DNA from: Solen grandis
Lineage: Eukaryota; Mollusca; Bivalvia; Adapedonta; Solenidae
NCBI GenBank assembly: GCA_021229015.1
Contig: CM037782.1
Location: 42,809,224 to 42,873,223 of the forward strand
Length of the DNA stretch: 64,000 bases
Direction of reading: 5' to 3'
Part shown: piece by piece, positions 1 to 12,660 of the stretch
How the letters are laid out: the number at the start of each line of letters is the position of its first letter
Position numbering within the stretch: position 1 is the first letter of the stretch
Notes under the pieces: model-generated
The model's input: the letters and a program-made list of their open reading frames with translations, nothing else
The model's database searches: none
Told to the model about the DNA's origin: nothing
Program-made: the position numbers and the translations under genes

Positions 1-2477
1 AATATTTTATCATCATAATCTCCTTAAAATATTAAATGTCTTTGAAAGTCTGATTAAAGCAATTGCTAATACTTTTATCTTACTTTTATCTTTAATAGCC
101 TCATTATGGCAATTCTTCTGCACAATGATTATTTGTCCCCAAAGATTGCTGACTTAAGATGTATTGACCTCCTATCTTAATTGGGAAAGATAAAAGTTGA
201 AACATTTGGTGGTATGTGTCTGAAGTTAGGAAGGAAACGTAAGTCAGAAGAGGAGGACTAATTGGGCAATCACCCCCCTCTGTCTTTCTCTTCCTGTGTC
301 TTGATCCTTCTCAACTAAGAAAACTGTTTATTTACTGCTGCCTTGTTGTTCTCTCTCATGCAACATTGCTAATTGCTTCCAATCAAAGGAGAGTCTTATA
401 TCCGGACTCTTGCACAAGGCTCCACCAGTTCAGTAAATGGTCCTTTTGTCACCTTTGTTCTCACATCAGTCTTGGGACTCAGAATCTTAGGTAATCAGTT
501 TTTATCAGATAAAAATGTTTGCTCATAAATTCTTAATCCGGAAAAGGAATACAAATCCAATTTCAGACAGCTTCACCTCAAATGCTTCCTCTGCAAATTC
601 AGAAACTCAGCCAATTTTTGTTCTCACTATTTGGCATGGATTTCAAAAGAGGTCACCAGACTAGGTAGACTAGTTGGAAAGTTCAGTATATATTATTTAT
701 TGATATACAAAATGCCAAGGTCATAGTTATAATTCATTGCATTTCCATTATAATGAGGTCTGGAATTTACGCTTTGTTTTCATATTATATATTCCAAGAA
801 CAAAATGGGAAATGCAGATAGATTTAAATAAAACAACATGGTTGTGATATTCCTCTTTCACTCTCACATTTGTGAGCTGAAAGTAGAGAAATACAGGTGG
901 AAGTCCAACAGGGCAGGTGGTTTTTCTAGCCAGTCATATAAGATCAATTTTTAATTTTTCAGAATTCAGAACTAAAATATTCCTCGCATTCTCTCTCTGA
1001 AAAATGTGATGTGTTGTATTGACACTATCAAGTGCTCATTTCCTAGAAACAGTGCCTACTCTTCATTGAAGTTTGTTAGTTTTGCCCTATTGCCCATTTA
1101 TTCTCTCAACCAATAAACCAAAAGAAAAAGATGTAAAATCAATATTTCTCTTTTGTATTGTTAACATATACCACATTAATCTTAATTTATAACGTACAAT
1201 AAGACATTTCGAAAATCGACACAATATTTGATAGATTACTGTAAATTGATGAAAACTGATAACACATGGAGATTTCAGCTATAAATGCATTAGTTCATTG
1301 AGAGAATATCCTAAGCAATTTATCTTTGATGAAACAAAAAAGGAGAATAACTACTGTAGAAGAAGCTTTGCTGGTAATTGATTGTAAATAAAGAACTTAT
1401 AATTTTCTATTGCAAATTTGAAAATGTCTTTTGTTGAAAACACAATTATAGATATGAATTGCTCATGTTATATCAAGCTTTATTTAGTACATGTAGTCAT
1501 TTTTAATCTAAATTGAAAGCTGTAAACAGTGTCAATATCCTTCCAAGAAAGTCTGTTCTCACTGGATAGATGCACTGTACGTTTATCTGATGATTGAAGA
1601 AATTAGTACTCCTGCACAAAAAGAGACCCAAACCTACAGTGACCACTCCATCATACAGTAGAATTGTCACGAGGCGTCATTAATCCAAACTTAATTGAAA
1701 ATGATAAGTTGTCTGGTAAGCCTCACTGCACAGCAAATGTTTTCATTTCATTGCCATGCTGGACAGATATTGATGTTTCTGCACCACAGCAGGCAAAAAT
1801 ATGGCCTTCTTACATAGAAAGTGGCACCAGGGACTTAAAACATTGGATGATCACATGGTACCAGCTCTATGGTGATGGTTGCTTGGCAACTGGAACTCCA
1901 CAATGTGTGAACTTAAGAACTTATGATTAGACTCATTATTGTCTCTTAGCAACAGTAGATTTCTGCATGTTTTGATTTAGACCATATTGCAGACATCTTT
2001 CTTTCTAATAATTTTCCTGAAGTTAATGCATTTTTTTATTTTTTTTTGGTTCAGAATCAGTAATAACCTTGGATATTTTATTCCATGAAATCTTTTAATG
2101 GATTCCTCAACTCTAATGAGAGGTTTGAATGTTCTTCCTCATTTGGACGAACTAATGTCAGGTGGTCTGCTGAAAGATGTTATTTTGAATTTGCACAAAA
2201 TTAGATATATCAGTAGTTCGGGTTGCAATTAAGAAATATAATCAGTAATAAGCCAAATTTTATCAAAGGTTGTTCCTAACATACTCTGAACACAACTGTA
2301 GTACCACATCTACAGTCAAGAAGTATTAAACACAGGATTTATTGTCAATAATTATACTCAATATTTACAGACAAGATGTAGATCCATAAAACTCAACATG
2401 AACAAAGTTCAATGTTACGCAGTCAGGGTGATTAAATTAATTTAAATATCTTCAGTTTTCACAATTCATTAACAGTT
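1..2477. other. Unique AT-rich sequence, no gene recognised
   Basis: No splice-flanked exon, RNA gene or element terminus seen. An 88-codon open frame at 1664-1930 has no recognisable domain, no acceptor/donor pair and mixed composition; I treat it as chance. Confidence 0.5.
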
Positions 2478-2850
2478 AAGCTCAACTTTCACATTTGATG
2501 TTTGAAGCTCAATTTTCACATTCAGGATGTTTGGAGCTCAACTTTCACATTCAGGATGTTTAAAGCTCAGCTTTCACATTCAGGATGTTCGGAGCTCAAC
2601 TTTCACAGTCAGGATGTTTAAAGCTCAACTTTCACATTCAGGATGTTTGAAGCTCAACTTTCATATTCAGGTTATTTAAAGCTCAACTTTCATAGTCAGG
2701 ATGTTTAAAGCTCACCTTTCACAGTCATTGTGTATAAACTCAACTTTCAATTCAGGATGTTTAAGCTCAACTTTCATATTCAGGTTATTTAAAGCTCAAC
2801 TTTCATAGTCAGGATGTTTAAAGCTCACCTTTCACAGTCATTGTGTATAG
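2478..2850. repeat. Minisatellite, ~29-30-bp unit (agctcaactttcacattcag core)
   Basis: About 12-13 copies. Units share AGCTCAACTTTCACATTCAG followed by a GATGTTT-like end. The last third contains a duplicated multi-unit block: the run ending GTGTATA near 2734 is repeated ending near 2849, a higher-order step of about 115 bp. Units vary by substitution and a few deletions. It is not coding. Confidence 0.9.
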
Positions 2851-3291
2851 AACTTCATTACATTTTCAGTTAATTTGCAGTATAAAGTTTTACTTCTGCA
2901 GTAATATAAAGCTCTTCAATGTTGTTGCATTGGCAGCTGAGGTTTATATAAAACAATGGTGGCAGTGTTGTGCCACCCTACCAGATCCAAAGTACTGGAT
3001 GCACTGAGTGATGGATGAGTTACTGACCATGCATGCCAGGGCACTTACTGGTGGAGATGGATGACTGCACTGTCTAGCTATCAATAACACAAACAGTCAG
3101 TGTCTGGGCTGGCCAGACACATCCCAGGGCCACTTGGTTTAAACTGATCTATTGTGCATCAGTTAGGGAGCAGGTTTTCACTCCTGTCTGAATTTTTAGT
3201 ACAGCAAGTTTTTGTCAGGCGAAGTCAAGTCTGTACCTACACCTTGTTACATGATATCTTTTGAGTTCTTCCTCATGTCAAGGAATGGTTC

Positions 3292-5861
3292 CCTTCTTCT
3301 TTTGTGATCGTCTTTTGTCCGTTGTCCGCCGTCTCTGCGTGCGTCCGTCGTCAACAATTTCTTTAAACAACATCTCCTTCTAAACTACCCACTGGATTTT
3401 GATAAAACTTCACAGGAATGTTCATTATGGGGCCCTTTACCAAAGTTGTTAAAATTATTTTGATTGGTCAAAAATCTAGGTCACAGGAGCTAAAAATAGA
3501 TTTTAAAAAATGAAAATTTTAAAAATCTTCTTCTCCGAAACCGCAAGGCCTAGCCTTTTGATTTTTGGTATGTAGCATGATCTTATGACTCTCTACCAAG
3601 ATTGTTCAAATTATGACCCTGGGGTCAAAATTGGCCCTCTCCTAGAGGTCACATGGCTTTACATAGAGTTATAGTAAGAAAACCTTAAAAATCTTCTTGT
3701 CAGAAAGTGTAAGGCCTGGAGTTTAGATATTTGGCGTGTAGCATCATCTTATGGACCATTACCAAGATTGTTAAAATTATGGCCCTGGGGTCAAAATTAG
3801 GCCTGCCCCATGGTTCACTTTTTTTAGCTCACCTGAGCACAAAGTGCTCAAGGTGAGCTTTTGTGATCGCCCGTCGTCCGTAGTGCGTCATCAACAATTT
3901 GCTTTAAACGACATCTCCTCTGAAACCGCTGGACAGAATTTAATGAAACTTGGCAGGAATGTTCCTTGGGTGAGGCTCTACAAAAGTTGCTAAAATAAAA
4001 TTGATCCATGAAGAACTCTGGTTGCCATGGTTACAAAAAGAAAAATAATTTGAAAACTTTAAAAATCATCTCCTTCAAAACTACTGGCCAGATTTCAAAA
4101 TAATTTGGTACAGATGTTCCTTGGGTCAACCTCTACCAAAGTTGCTAAAATTATTCCAATCCGTAAAAAAATATGGCCGCCAGGGGCGGGGCTTATTTGC
4201 CTTAAATGTATTTAGGGAAAACTCTAAACAACATCTCCTCTGAAACCACTGGACAGAATTTGATTAAACTTGGCAGGGATGATCCTTGGGTCAACCTTCA
4301 CAAAAGTTGCTAAAATAAACTTGATCCATGTAGAACTCTGGTTGCCATGGCAACAAAAAGAAAAAAAAATGAAAACTTTAAAAATCATCTTCTTTAAAAC
4401 TATTGGCCAGATTTTAAAATAAAATGGTACAGATGTTCCTTGGGTCAACCTCTACCAAAGTTGCTAAAATTATTCCGATCCGTAAAAAACATGGCCGCCA
4501 GGGGCGGGGCTTATTTGCCTTATATGTATATAGGGAAACCTCTAAGCAACATCTTCTCTGAAACCACTGGACAGAATTTGATTAAACTTGGCAGGGATGA
4601 TCCTTGGGTCAACCTTCACAAAAGTTTCTAAAATAAACTTGATCCATGTAGAACTCTGGTTGCCATGGCAACAAAAAGAAAAATAATTTGAAAACTTTAA
4701 AAATCATCTCCTTCAAAACTACTGGCCAGATTTCAAAATCATTTGGTACAGATGTTCCTTGGGTCAACCTCTAGCAAAGTTGCTAAAATTATTCCGATCT
4801 GTAAAAAAACATGGCCACCAGGGGCGGGGCTTATTTGCCTTATATGTATATAGGGAAAACTCTAAACAACATCTCCTCTGAAACCACTGGACAGAATTTG
4901 ATTAAACTTGGCAGGGATGATCCTTGGGTCAACCTTCACAAAAGTTGCTAAAATAAACTTGATCCATGTAGAACTCTGGTTGCCATGGCAACAAAAAGAA
5001 AAAAAATGAAAACTTTAAAAATCATCTTATTCAAAACTATTGGCCAGATTTTAAAATAATTTGGTACAGATGTTCCTTGGGTCAACCTCTACCAAAGTTG
5101 CTAAAATTATTCCGACCCGTAAAAAACATGGCCACCAGGGGCGGGGCTTATTTGTCTTATATGTATATAAGGAAAACTTTAATCAACATTTCCTCTGAAA
5201 CCACTGGACAGAATTTGATTAAATTTGGCAGGAATGATCCTTGGGTCAACCTTCACAAAAGTTCCTAAAATAAACTTGATCCATATAGAACTCTGGTTGC
5301 CATGGCAACAAAAAGAAAAGAAATATGAAAACTTTAAAAATGATCATCTTCTTCAAAACTACTGGCCAGATTTTAAAATAAATTGGTACAGATGTTCCTT
5401 GGGTCAACCTATTTATCTCAGGTGAGCGATTTAGGGCCATCATGGGCCTCTTGTTTTTAAAACAGAGTTATGTATAAAAACCTTCAAAATTCTTCTTGTG
5501 AAAACCCATAAGGCCTGGAACTTAGATATTTGGTGTGTAGCATCATCTTATGGACCCTTACCAAGATTGTTAAAATAATAGCCCTGGGTCAAAATTAGGC
5601 CTGCCCCAGGGGACACTTATTTTACATAGAGTAATGTAGGAAAACCTTCAAAATTCATCTTGTCAAAACCCATGAGGCCTGGAGTTTAGATATTTGGTGT
5701 GTAGCATCATCTTATAGACACTTACCAAGATTGTGAAAATTATGGCCGTGGGGAGGAGTATCTTGAAAATTTAGGAACCGTCCATTAACCTAAAACCCTT
5801 AAAATAAGTTAAAGCAGTGATACTCGGGTGAGCGATTTAGGGCCATCATGGCCCTCTTGTT
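3292..5861 (+). mobile_element. Family A element A1 (outer, interrupted), core type II
   Basis: The header (GTCCGTTGTCC... CGTCGTCAACAA at 3316-3358) and the 3' end (GGTGAGCGATTTA, hairpin GGGCCatcatGGCCC at 5840-5854, then TCTTGTT) belong to family A. The 5' hairpin itself is missing, so the left end is truncated or replaced. The core is built of ~165-bp units with 'cataaggcctggagttagatatttggtgtgtagcatcat'-like wording, the same type as in the element at 58963-60520. The element is split at about 3821/5455 by a complete second family A element (A2). It is non-autonomous, with no transposase frame. Confidence 0.8.
3822..5455 (+). mobile_element. Family A element A2 (inner, complete), core type I with five 318-bp units
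   Basis: Starts TTTTAGCTCACCTGAGC with a perfect 5' hairpin (arms at 3828-3839 and TGCTCAAGGTGAGC). Then comes a GTCGTCCG header, and it ends CTCAGGTGAGCG (5417-5428), GGCCatcatgGGCC, TCTTGTT. The core has units starting near 3911, 4231, 4549, 4869 and 5186 (period 317-320). Each unit contains GTTGCCATGGCAAC and, 160 bp later, GGCCGCCAGGGGCGGGGC. Short open frames on both strands recur at the unit period and are artefacts. It is inserted in the T run of A1. Confidence 0.88.
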
Positions 5862-6246
5862 TAATGAAATATACAATTGTATAGTGCATGATTCTGTGTA
5901 GATCCTGATGTAGAGTCAGCAGCATGTGTAGGTGTGATTTTACTGACATTGCAGTTTAATAATGTCAGAATATTAACTTTTCTCTTAGTATTGATCTGTT
6001 GTAGATGTTTGTGAGCTTGAGGGAGTTAGAGAGAGACAGAGAAAGATTAATGGAGGTAATTAAATGGGTGAAAGAGAGGGCAGTGAAAATACTTTTGTGT
6101 GTGTGTGTGTGTGAAGTTCAACAAACACATGTTTAACTTAAACTTCTCTTAATAATACTTCAGCTCTGTCTTTATCAGGTTTAATGTTTTCAACAAACAA
6201 ATGAAGTTATGTAACAATAATGCAACATCACATCATTTTGTGTCTT
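5862..6246. other. Unique spacer with a short (GT)n tract
   Basis: A run of nine GT dinucleotides at 6096-6113 is preceded by GA-rich sequence (6025-6080). Nothing else recognised. Confidence 0.6.
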
Positions 6247-6560
6247 TTTTAGCTCACCTGAGCACATTTTGCTCAAGGTGAGCTTTTATGACGAATGAAT
6301 GTCCGGCGTCAGCCATTCAGCGTCCATTGTCCGTCGTCAACATTTAACTTAAAATGACATCTCCTCCTAAACCACTAGGCCAATTTTAAGGAAACTTCAC
6401 AGGAATATTCCTTGGGTGAAGCTCTTTTATAGTCGTTCAAAGAATTTGATTCCATACAGAACTCTGGTTGCCATGGCAATGGAAAGAAAGAACATATAAA
6501 AAATTTGAAAATCTTCTCCTCCAAAACTACTGGCAAGATTTCAAAGTTAGAATGAAAGGA
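6247..6560 (+). mobile_element. Family A fragment A3 (5' part only)
   Basis: TTTTTTAGCTCACCTGAGC with hairpin partner TGCTCAAGGTGAGC, a CGTC-rich header, then one core type I unit including GTTGCCATGGCAA. Sequence homology stops near 6550 and no 3' hairpin/TCTTGTT follows, so it is 3'-truncated. Confidence 0.8.
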
Positions 6561-7315
6561 ATGAGAATTATTGCAAAGTTTTGAATGCTCACTTGCACTG
6601 GTTGTTAGTCATGATGTCCCTTTTGATATTAAATATGTCTGACAGTCACCTGTAAGCTACCAGGATCAGCTGCTGAAGACACAAGGTATGTCTGCCCAGG
6701 ATTGTATTGTAATAATAATAAGTCAAATCTTTAGTGATGGTGTTCAGGGGAGCAATCCAATGCTTCTTTGACACTGCTACCCAAAATTTAACAATACTAC
6801 AACATGGAAAACATTGAATGCAAAGGATTAAGAAATACTACTTTAAGGTGTATATGAGGTTATCCTTTTACATGTAGCACATACAAGATATAAGAAAGTG
6901 ACCAATGCAATCAGTATAATACTAGATCAGCCTACACTAAAAAAATATGGCTGTTAGGTATTTGGGTACAAATGATTATGTTACATAGGAGAACACTGTT
7001 GCACTTGTTCCTACTCAGTCTGACCAGTGTAAAATTGCATAAAATCTCAAAATACATGTGTATGAATGCTCCATGCATTTCAGTCACAGGAGAGTAGATG
7101 CACAATATCCCTAGTTTTGAGAACATAAACATCTAAATCAAGGTGTCATCTCATTTGACAGGGATAGTTTCAATAAGACTGTATTGATTCCACCTCACTC
7201 TAACCTTACCTAATACCTTGTAAATCAGTGTCTTGTCATCTGCCTTCATCCGTTGTCTGACAAAATGTTTTTCAGAGAAGCGACTAACTATCTGTGTCTC
7301 AGGCAGCAAAACAAA
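6561..7315. other. Unique sequence, nothing recognised
   Basis: AT-rich, without terminus motifs, splice-flanked exon or tandem structure. A 66-codon minus-strand frame at 6932-7132 has no support. Confidence 0.5.
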
Positions 7316-9215
7316 TCTGTGACTCAGTCAGCAGTACATGTCTGTGTTGGTAAATGTCCGTGTCTCAGGCAGCACTACATGTCTGTGTCTCAGGCAGTAG
7401 TACATGTCTGTGTATCAGACATTAGAACATGTCCGTGTCTCAGGCAGTAGTACATGTCTGTGTCTCAGGCAGTAGTACATGTCTGTGTTTCAGGCAGTAG
7501 TAAATGTCTGTATTTCAGGCAGAAGAACATGTCTGTGTTTCAGGAAGCAATACATGTCTGTGTCTCAGGCAGCAGTACATGTCTGTGTCTAAAGCAGCAA
7601 TACATGTCTGTGTCTCAGGCAGTAGTACATGTCTGTGTCTCAGGCAGTAGTACATGTCTGTGTCTCAGGCAGTAGTACATAACTGTGTCTCAGGCAGCAA
7701 TACATGTCTGTGTCTCAGGCAGCAGTACATGTCTGTGTCTCAGGCAGTAATACATATCTGTGTCTCAGGCAGCAATACATGACTGTGTCTCAGGCAGCAA
7801 TACATGTCTGTGTCTCAGGCAGTAGTACATATCTGTGTCTCAGGCAGCAATACATGTCTGTGTCTCAGGCAGCAGTACATGTCTATGTCTCAGGCAGTAG
7901 TACATGTCTGTGTCTCAGGCAGTAGTACATGTCTGTGTCTCAGGCAGTAGTACATGTCTGTGTCTCAGGCAGTAGTACATAACTGTGTCTCAGGAAGCAA
8001 TACATGTCTGTGTCTCAGGCAGTAGTACATGTCTGTGTCTCAGGCAGTAATACATGTCTGTGTCTCAGGCAGCAATACATGTCTGTGTCTCAGGCAGTAG
8101 TACATATCTGTGTCTCAGGCAGCAATACATGTCTGTGTCTCAGGCAGCAGTACATGTCTATGTCTCAGGCAGTAGTACATGTCTCTGTCTCAGGCAGTAG
8201 TAAATGTCTGTGTCTCAGGCAGTAGTACATGTTTGTGTCTAAGGCAGTAGTACATATCTGTGTCTCAGGCAGTAGTACATGTCTGTGTTTTAGGCAGCAA
8301 TACATATCTGTGTCTCAGGCAGCAATACATATCTGTGTCTCAGGCAGTAGTACATGTTTGTGTCTAAGGCAGTAGTACATGTCTGTGTCTCAGGCAGTAG
8401 TACATGTCTGTGTTTTAGGCAGCAATACATATCTGTGTCTCAGGCAGCAATACATGTCTGTGTCTCAGGCAGTAGTACATGTTTGTGTCTAAGGCAGTAG
8501 TACATGTCTGTGTCTCAGGCAGTAGTACATATCTGTGTCTCAGGCAGCAATACATGTCTGTGTCTAAGGCAGTAGTACATGTTTGTGTCTAAGGCAACAC
8601 TTCATGTCTGTGCATCAGGCAGTACTACATATCTGTGTCTCAGGCAGCAATACATGTCTGTGTCTCAGGCAGTAGTACATGTTTGTGTCTAAGGCAGTAG
8701 TACATGTCTGTGTCTCAGGCAGTAGTACATGTCTGTGTTTTAGGCAGCAATACATATCTGTGTCTCAGGCAGCAATACATGTCTGTGTCTCAGGCAGTAG
8801 TACATGTTTGTGTCTAAGGCAGTAGTACATGTCTGTGTCTCAGCAGCATACATATCTGTGTCTCAGGCAGCAATACATGTCTGTGTCTCAGGCAGTAGTA
8901 CATGTTTGTGTCTAAGGCAGTAGTACATGTCTGTGTCTCAGGCAGTAGTACATGTCTGTGTCTCAGGCAGTAGTACATGTCTGTGTCTCAGGCAGTAGTT
9001 CATGTCTGTGTCTCAGGCAGCAGTACATGTCTGTGTCTCAGGCAGTAGTACATGTCTGTGTCTCAGGCATTAGAATATGTCTGTGTCTCAGGCAGCAGTA
9101 CATGTCTGTGTCTCAGGCAGCAGTTCATGTCTGTGTCTCAGGCAGTAGTACATGTCTTTGTCTCAGGCAACATTACACAACTGTGTCTCATGCAGCAGTG
9201 CATGTGCTTTTAAAA
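7316..9215. repeat. Satellite array, 25-bp unit (~75 copies) with higher-order structure
   Basis: Unit core is CAGGCAGTAGTACATGTCTG followed by TGTCT, 25 bp. Variants are AGCAA/AGCAG/AGTAG, ATGT/ATAT and TCTCAGG/TCTAAGG/TTTTAGG. Three units make 75 bp (25 codons), so all three frames read the same pseudo-peptide in rotation. Frames stop wherever the variant TAG occurs, which is why several 65-103-codon open frames appear. They are not genes. Variant order repeats at 100-125 bp in 8230-8960 and at about 275-300 bp in 7680-8200. Confidence 0.95.
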
Positions 9216-11588
9216 TCATACTTTACAAGGGAGCACCATGTGATTCCAGGCTTTTCAATCTAAAATAGGTTTTAAAGTGTTAACTTAACATTCAATGTAT
9301 TTATACATTTGTCAGCGGTAAAGCTTCTGTGCAAACAGATATTAGTTTTAGTGGTCACATTGGACAGTTGTTTGATAGCTTTCCTGTTGTGAAGGTTGTA
9401 GTGACTGGAAATCTGGATAATAGCACTTTAGTTTCCATTCATGTTTAACATGAATAAGGTACATTTTACCAAAATGATCAGTATTTATTAGTATCTAAGT
9501 TGTTGACACATAGGCATGGTTATTAATGCTGTAATCTTTGTGATCCCATTTGCTGTATTTTGTATGTCTTGACACATCGTGGTACATCTGAACAGTTGAA
9601 ATGTATTAGCGAAATTGTTATTGTCCCTTAAAGAACAGAACAGACTTTTTCTTGAAAATGTCGAACCGCATGGTGAAGTGGCAGGAAATACTTGGGATGT
9701 TATAATTGTTGCCAGGGTCATTGAAATGGGCTGTCACTGTCAGCCTCTCGACTTGAGTTGCCGCAGGAACTGCATTTATACGAATGGATCACCCCTCAGT
9801 ACCTATCACTGGCACATCGCAGATCAATGATGTTCAGTCTATTTCTGTCATCGGAAAAAGTAATTGCACTTCATTTCTGATGATGTATTTTTCCACCTTT
9901 TTTTAACGTATGGATGATATGATAAAGACCACACGTCCCTAATGTAAGGGTTTGTTGTGTTGTCAACTTGCGTGTCACTCTTTGCTTGTATTGGCTCCAG
10001 CCGCATCTTCTGTGTTTGTCTCAGCCAGGGCTTTCTATTGCTTCTATATAATATTGGAGCCGGCTGTGTGTATGGCATGTTAAGTTTCCCAATCAATAAA
10101 AAGAGGGTTCTTTACAAAAACACATACTCCGTTACTACTATAGTTAACAGTCAGGCTCAGTCAATAAGATCTGCATTACAAGCCATTAAAATTGAGCTGG
10201 CACTGGATCATAGGCCTGTTAGAGAGTGGGATAGTTGAAAATCAACTGATAGAAAATTGTGCTTGTCTTCTTTTTACACTATTTTCTACAGATATATGGC
10301 ATGGAGTCTGACAAGGCAGAGTGTTGTGAATTAGAATGCTTCTCAATGATTCTCACTGATTATGAATGAAAATGTGTGGAGTTTATATGTGGACTGTTAT
10401 TCACTATGGAGTTATAGATGGGTTATGATAACAGAGGTAAGGAGATGCATGCTGTGATTGGTTATGCACTAGAAATGTTCATCTGATCAGGATCAGGAAT
10501 ATGCTTGAAATACAAATGTCAAAAAAGATAATGTTTAGCTGCAAGAGAACCTGCTATATTTGATGCATGAAAAATAGGTCAGAGTAGCACTGGATTTTGA
10601 TATACATTCTTGCATGTGATTGGCTTGTTAAGTGGAAATGATTATTTGACAATTGATTTTCTTTGAATCTTTCATGGAAATAGGTATGATGATATGTGTG
10701 AGGATGGTACAGAGTCCGTAGCCTTGTCTTGATTGCATGTGTTGGGAATGATGGACACAGATTACCAGACCAAACTCTCTCTCTTGTATTGACGGAGTTT
10801 CCCTTCCCGGTGTATCTTAATGAAATACTGATAAATCCACTTGACCTGTTTGTCGCTGTATCGTCATTCCTGTTCATTCGATTATGTTCTGAGCAAATAC
10901 AGGGCTGGCAAATTTTGATTGCCCGCTTCAAGAGTTGGACCATAGTCAATAGCTGTGTCAACTTTGAGAGATCTGTAGCAGTTACAGTGTTGAGTGTGTT
11001 TATATGTTTGTCTGTCTTTTCAATTTTCATATTATATAGTTTGTATTATTGTTTAATTTTTTTTTTTTTTTATGGTGTCACTGATGATATGTCTGCTCAT
11101 AATCATCACACATCAATGAGCTCAGATCATCATATACTGCCATAGCTTTAGTCTGTACTTTATTCTCTCACTATATTATAAAGCTCCTATGTTAACGTCA
11201 GTGCAGAAAACAGGTTTGTTTGATCTTTTACCATTAAGAACACACACCGCGAGTTACGTGCAGACTGATCTGGATTTAGATTGTTAAACCCCTTTGTATC
11301 TCAGAGATGAAGAGGGCAAACTCTGTAAATCCAGTTCACAGTGAAACATGCTTTGATCTTTTCTCCGTCTGTTGAAAATGGTGTTTCAGAGTGCTAAAGA
11401 TTTGTTGGTAAATGTTATGTAAAGGTTTTATTAAAAGTTAATTATGTCAAATATGAAAGAAAAGGATTAAGTTGGAAAACATTGTCTGCAGGTAGTGATA
11501 TGAATGCTTAAAACCAATATCTACGAAAGGAACAACATGCTTTCTGTAAAAAAAGTTTCTAGTCAGCAAATTATAAATCTAGCATGCA
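9216..11588. other. Unique region with the longest non-repeat open frames; no gene recognised
   Basis: Holds overlapping open frames on opposite strands: 10554-11030 (-, 158 codons) and 10729-11145 (+, 138 codons), and a smaller pair at 9848-10096 (-) and 9957-10238 (+). None contains a motif I know, the + frame ends in a poly-T run, and none has clear splice sites. At most one strand of each pair can be coding. I judge them chance frames in a slightly less AT-rich stretch; conservation would be needed to argue otherwise. Confidence 0.4.
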
Positions 11589-12190
11589 GGTGTCATCTAC
11601 TGTATCCCTCTGTATGGCACTGGCTCCATTCAGCTAGCCAGCAGGTATTGGCCACTGCACACAATTCTTTATAGCATGGCTGCATTCAGCTCACCAGGTT
11701 TCATCCACTGCAACCTTTAGCATGACATGGCTACATTCAGCTTTCAGCAGGTGTTGATCACTGCATCCTCCCATATGGCAGGGCTACATTCAGCCACCAA
11801 GCTTCATCATGTATGGCATTAAGTAGGTTTGTCTACACCATCCTTCTGTATGGCATGGTGACATTCAGCTATTCAGACAGTGTAGTCCATATCACACTGT
11901 AGACCATATTACTCCAAAATAAGGTGTTAACCTATGTAAATCAACGAGCACTTCCTGAACACCTAACCTTTATGCTTGGTGTATAATTCCACACATTGTT
12001 CAATTGGAAATAAACATACATTTGAAGATTTTTCCCAAGTCACTGCTTGGTCAATTTAAATCAGCAAATTATACCAGGTATTGCTGATCCTCTGATGAAA
12101 TGGTCTATGGCATGGCTACATTCAGCTATCCAGCAGGTTTGTCCACAGCATCTGTCTGTGTGGCATGGTTTACCTTCATTTAGCTATCAT
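11589..12190. repeat. Degenerate minisatellite, ~60-bp unit (tggctacattcagctatcca)
   Basis: Five to six strongly diverged units at 11597-11880 share TATGGCATGGCTACATTCAG, a (C)AGCAGGT step and CCACTGCATCC. One further unit stands alone at 12108-12170, with about 220 bp of unrelated sequence between. Loss of unit identity suggests an old array. Confidence 0.7.
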
Positions 12191-12534
12191 GTTAAAGGTT
12201 CTTGCATGTCTTCATTTCTAGTCCTGAGCATTGCAACATTGCTTGTCTCTAGTTATGGCATATGCTGCTATTTCCTCCTAGACATGGGTTTGATGGTTGA
12301 GGCAAGATTTATTGATTCATCCAAAACCTCCTTTAAAACATTTATTGCCCATGTAGGTAGGTTTGGATGTGCATCAGTGGTAGACTTGTAATTGAGCATA
12401 TATGTCTGAGGAGTTCCATTTCTGTTAAAACATAGGAAAGGACAGGGTGTTTGGGTATAAAAAATCAGGTCTTCTTTCCTGTTTAGAAATACAAAGCAAT
12501 ATGAAAGGCAAGGCACACACCAAGCCCTATGTGC

Positions 12535-12660
12535 TCAAATGGTCCAGAGGTAGGTTACATGACTGCCAATATGAAGGGTGAGGGTTCAAGCTGTATTGTG
12601 AAATCTTTCCAAGAGCAATATACTGCTAACACAGGAACTGTTGAGTGGCACTAGTTGTAA
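12535..12660 (+). repeat. Degenerate tRNA-derived SINE-like copy
   Basis: GGTCCAGAGGTAGGTTACATGACTG resembles a tRNA D-arm/box A and GAGGGTTCAAGC at 12580-12591 resembles box B, spaced as in a tRNA. It does not fold as a functional tRNA and no tail repeat is visible. Confidence 0.4.

Noticed and set aside
7316..9215. CRISPR-like array
   Set aside because: There are no unique spacers; repeats are contiguous and the host is eukaryotic.
7253..9263. Series of 65-103-codon frames with MSVSQAVVHVCVSGSS-type repeats
   Set aside because: Produced by a 25-bp satellite read in rotating frames; stops appear wherever the AGTAG variant falls in frame, with no start context or splice signals.
10554..11145. 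158-codon (-) and 138-codon (+) frames as a gene
   Set aside because: They overlap on opposite strands, show no domain or signal, and lack convincing splice or promoter context.
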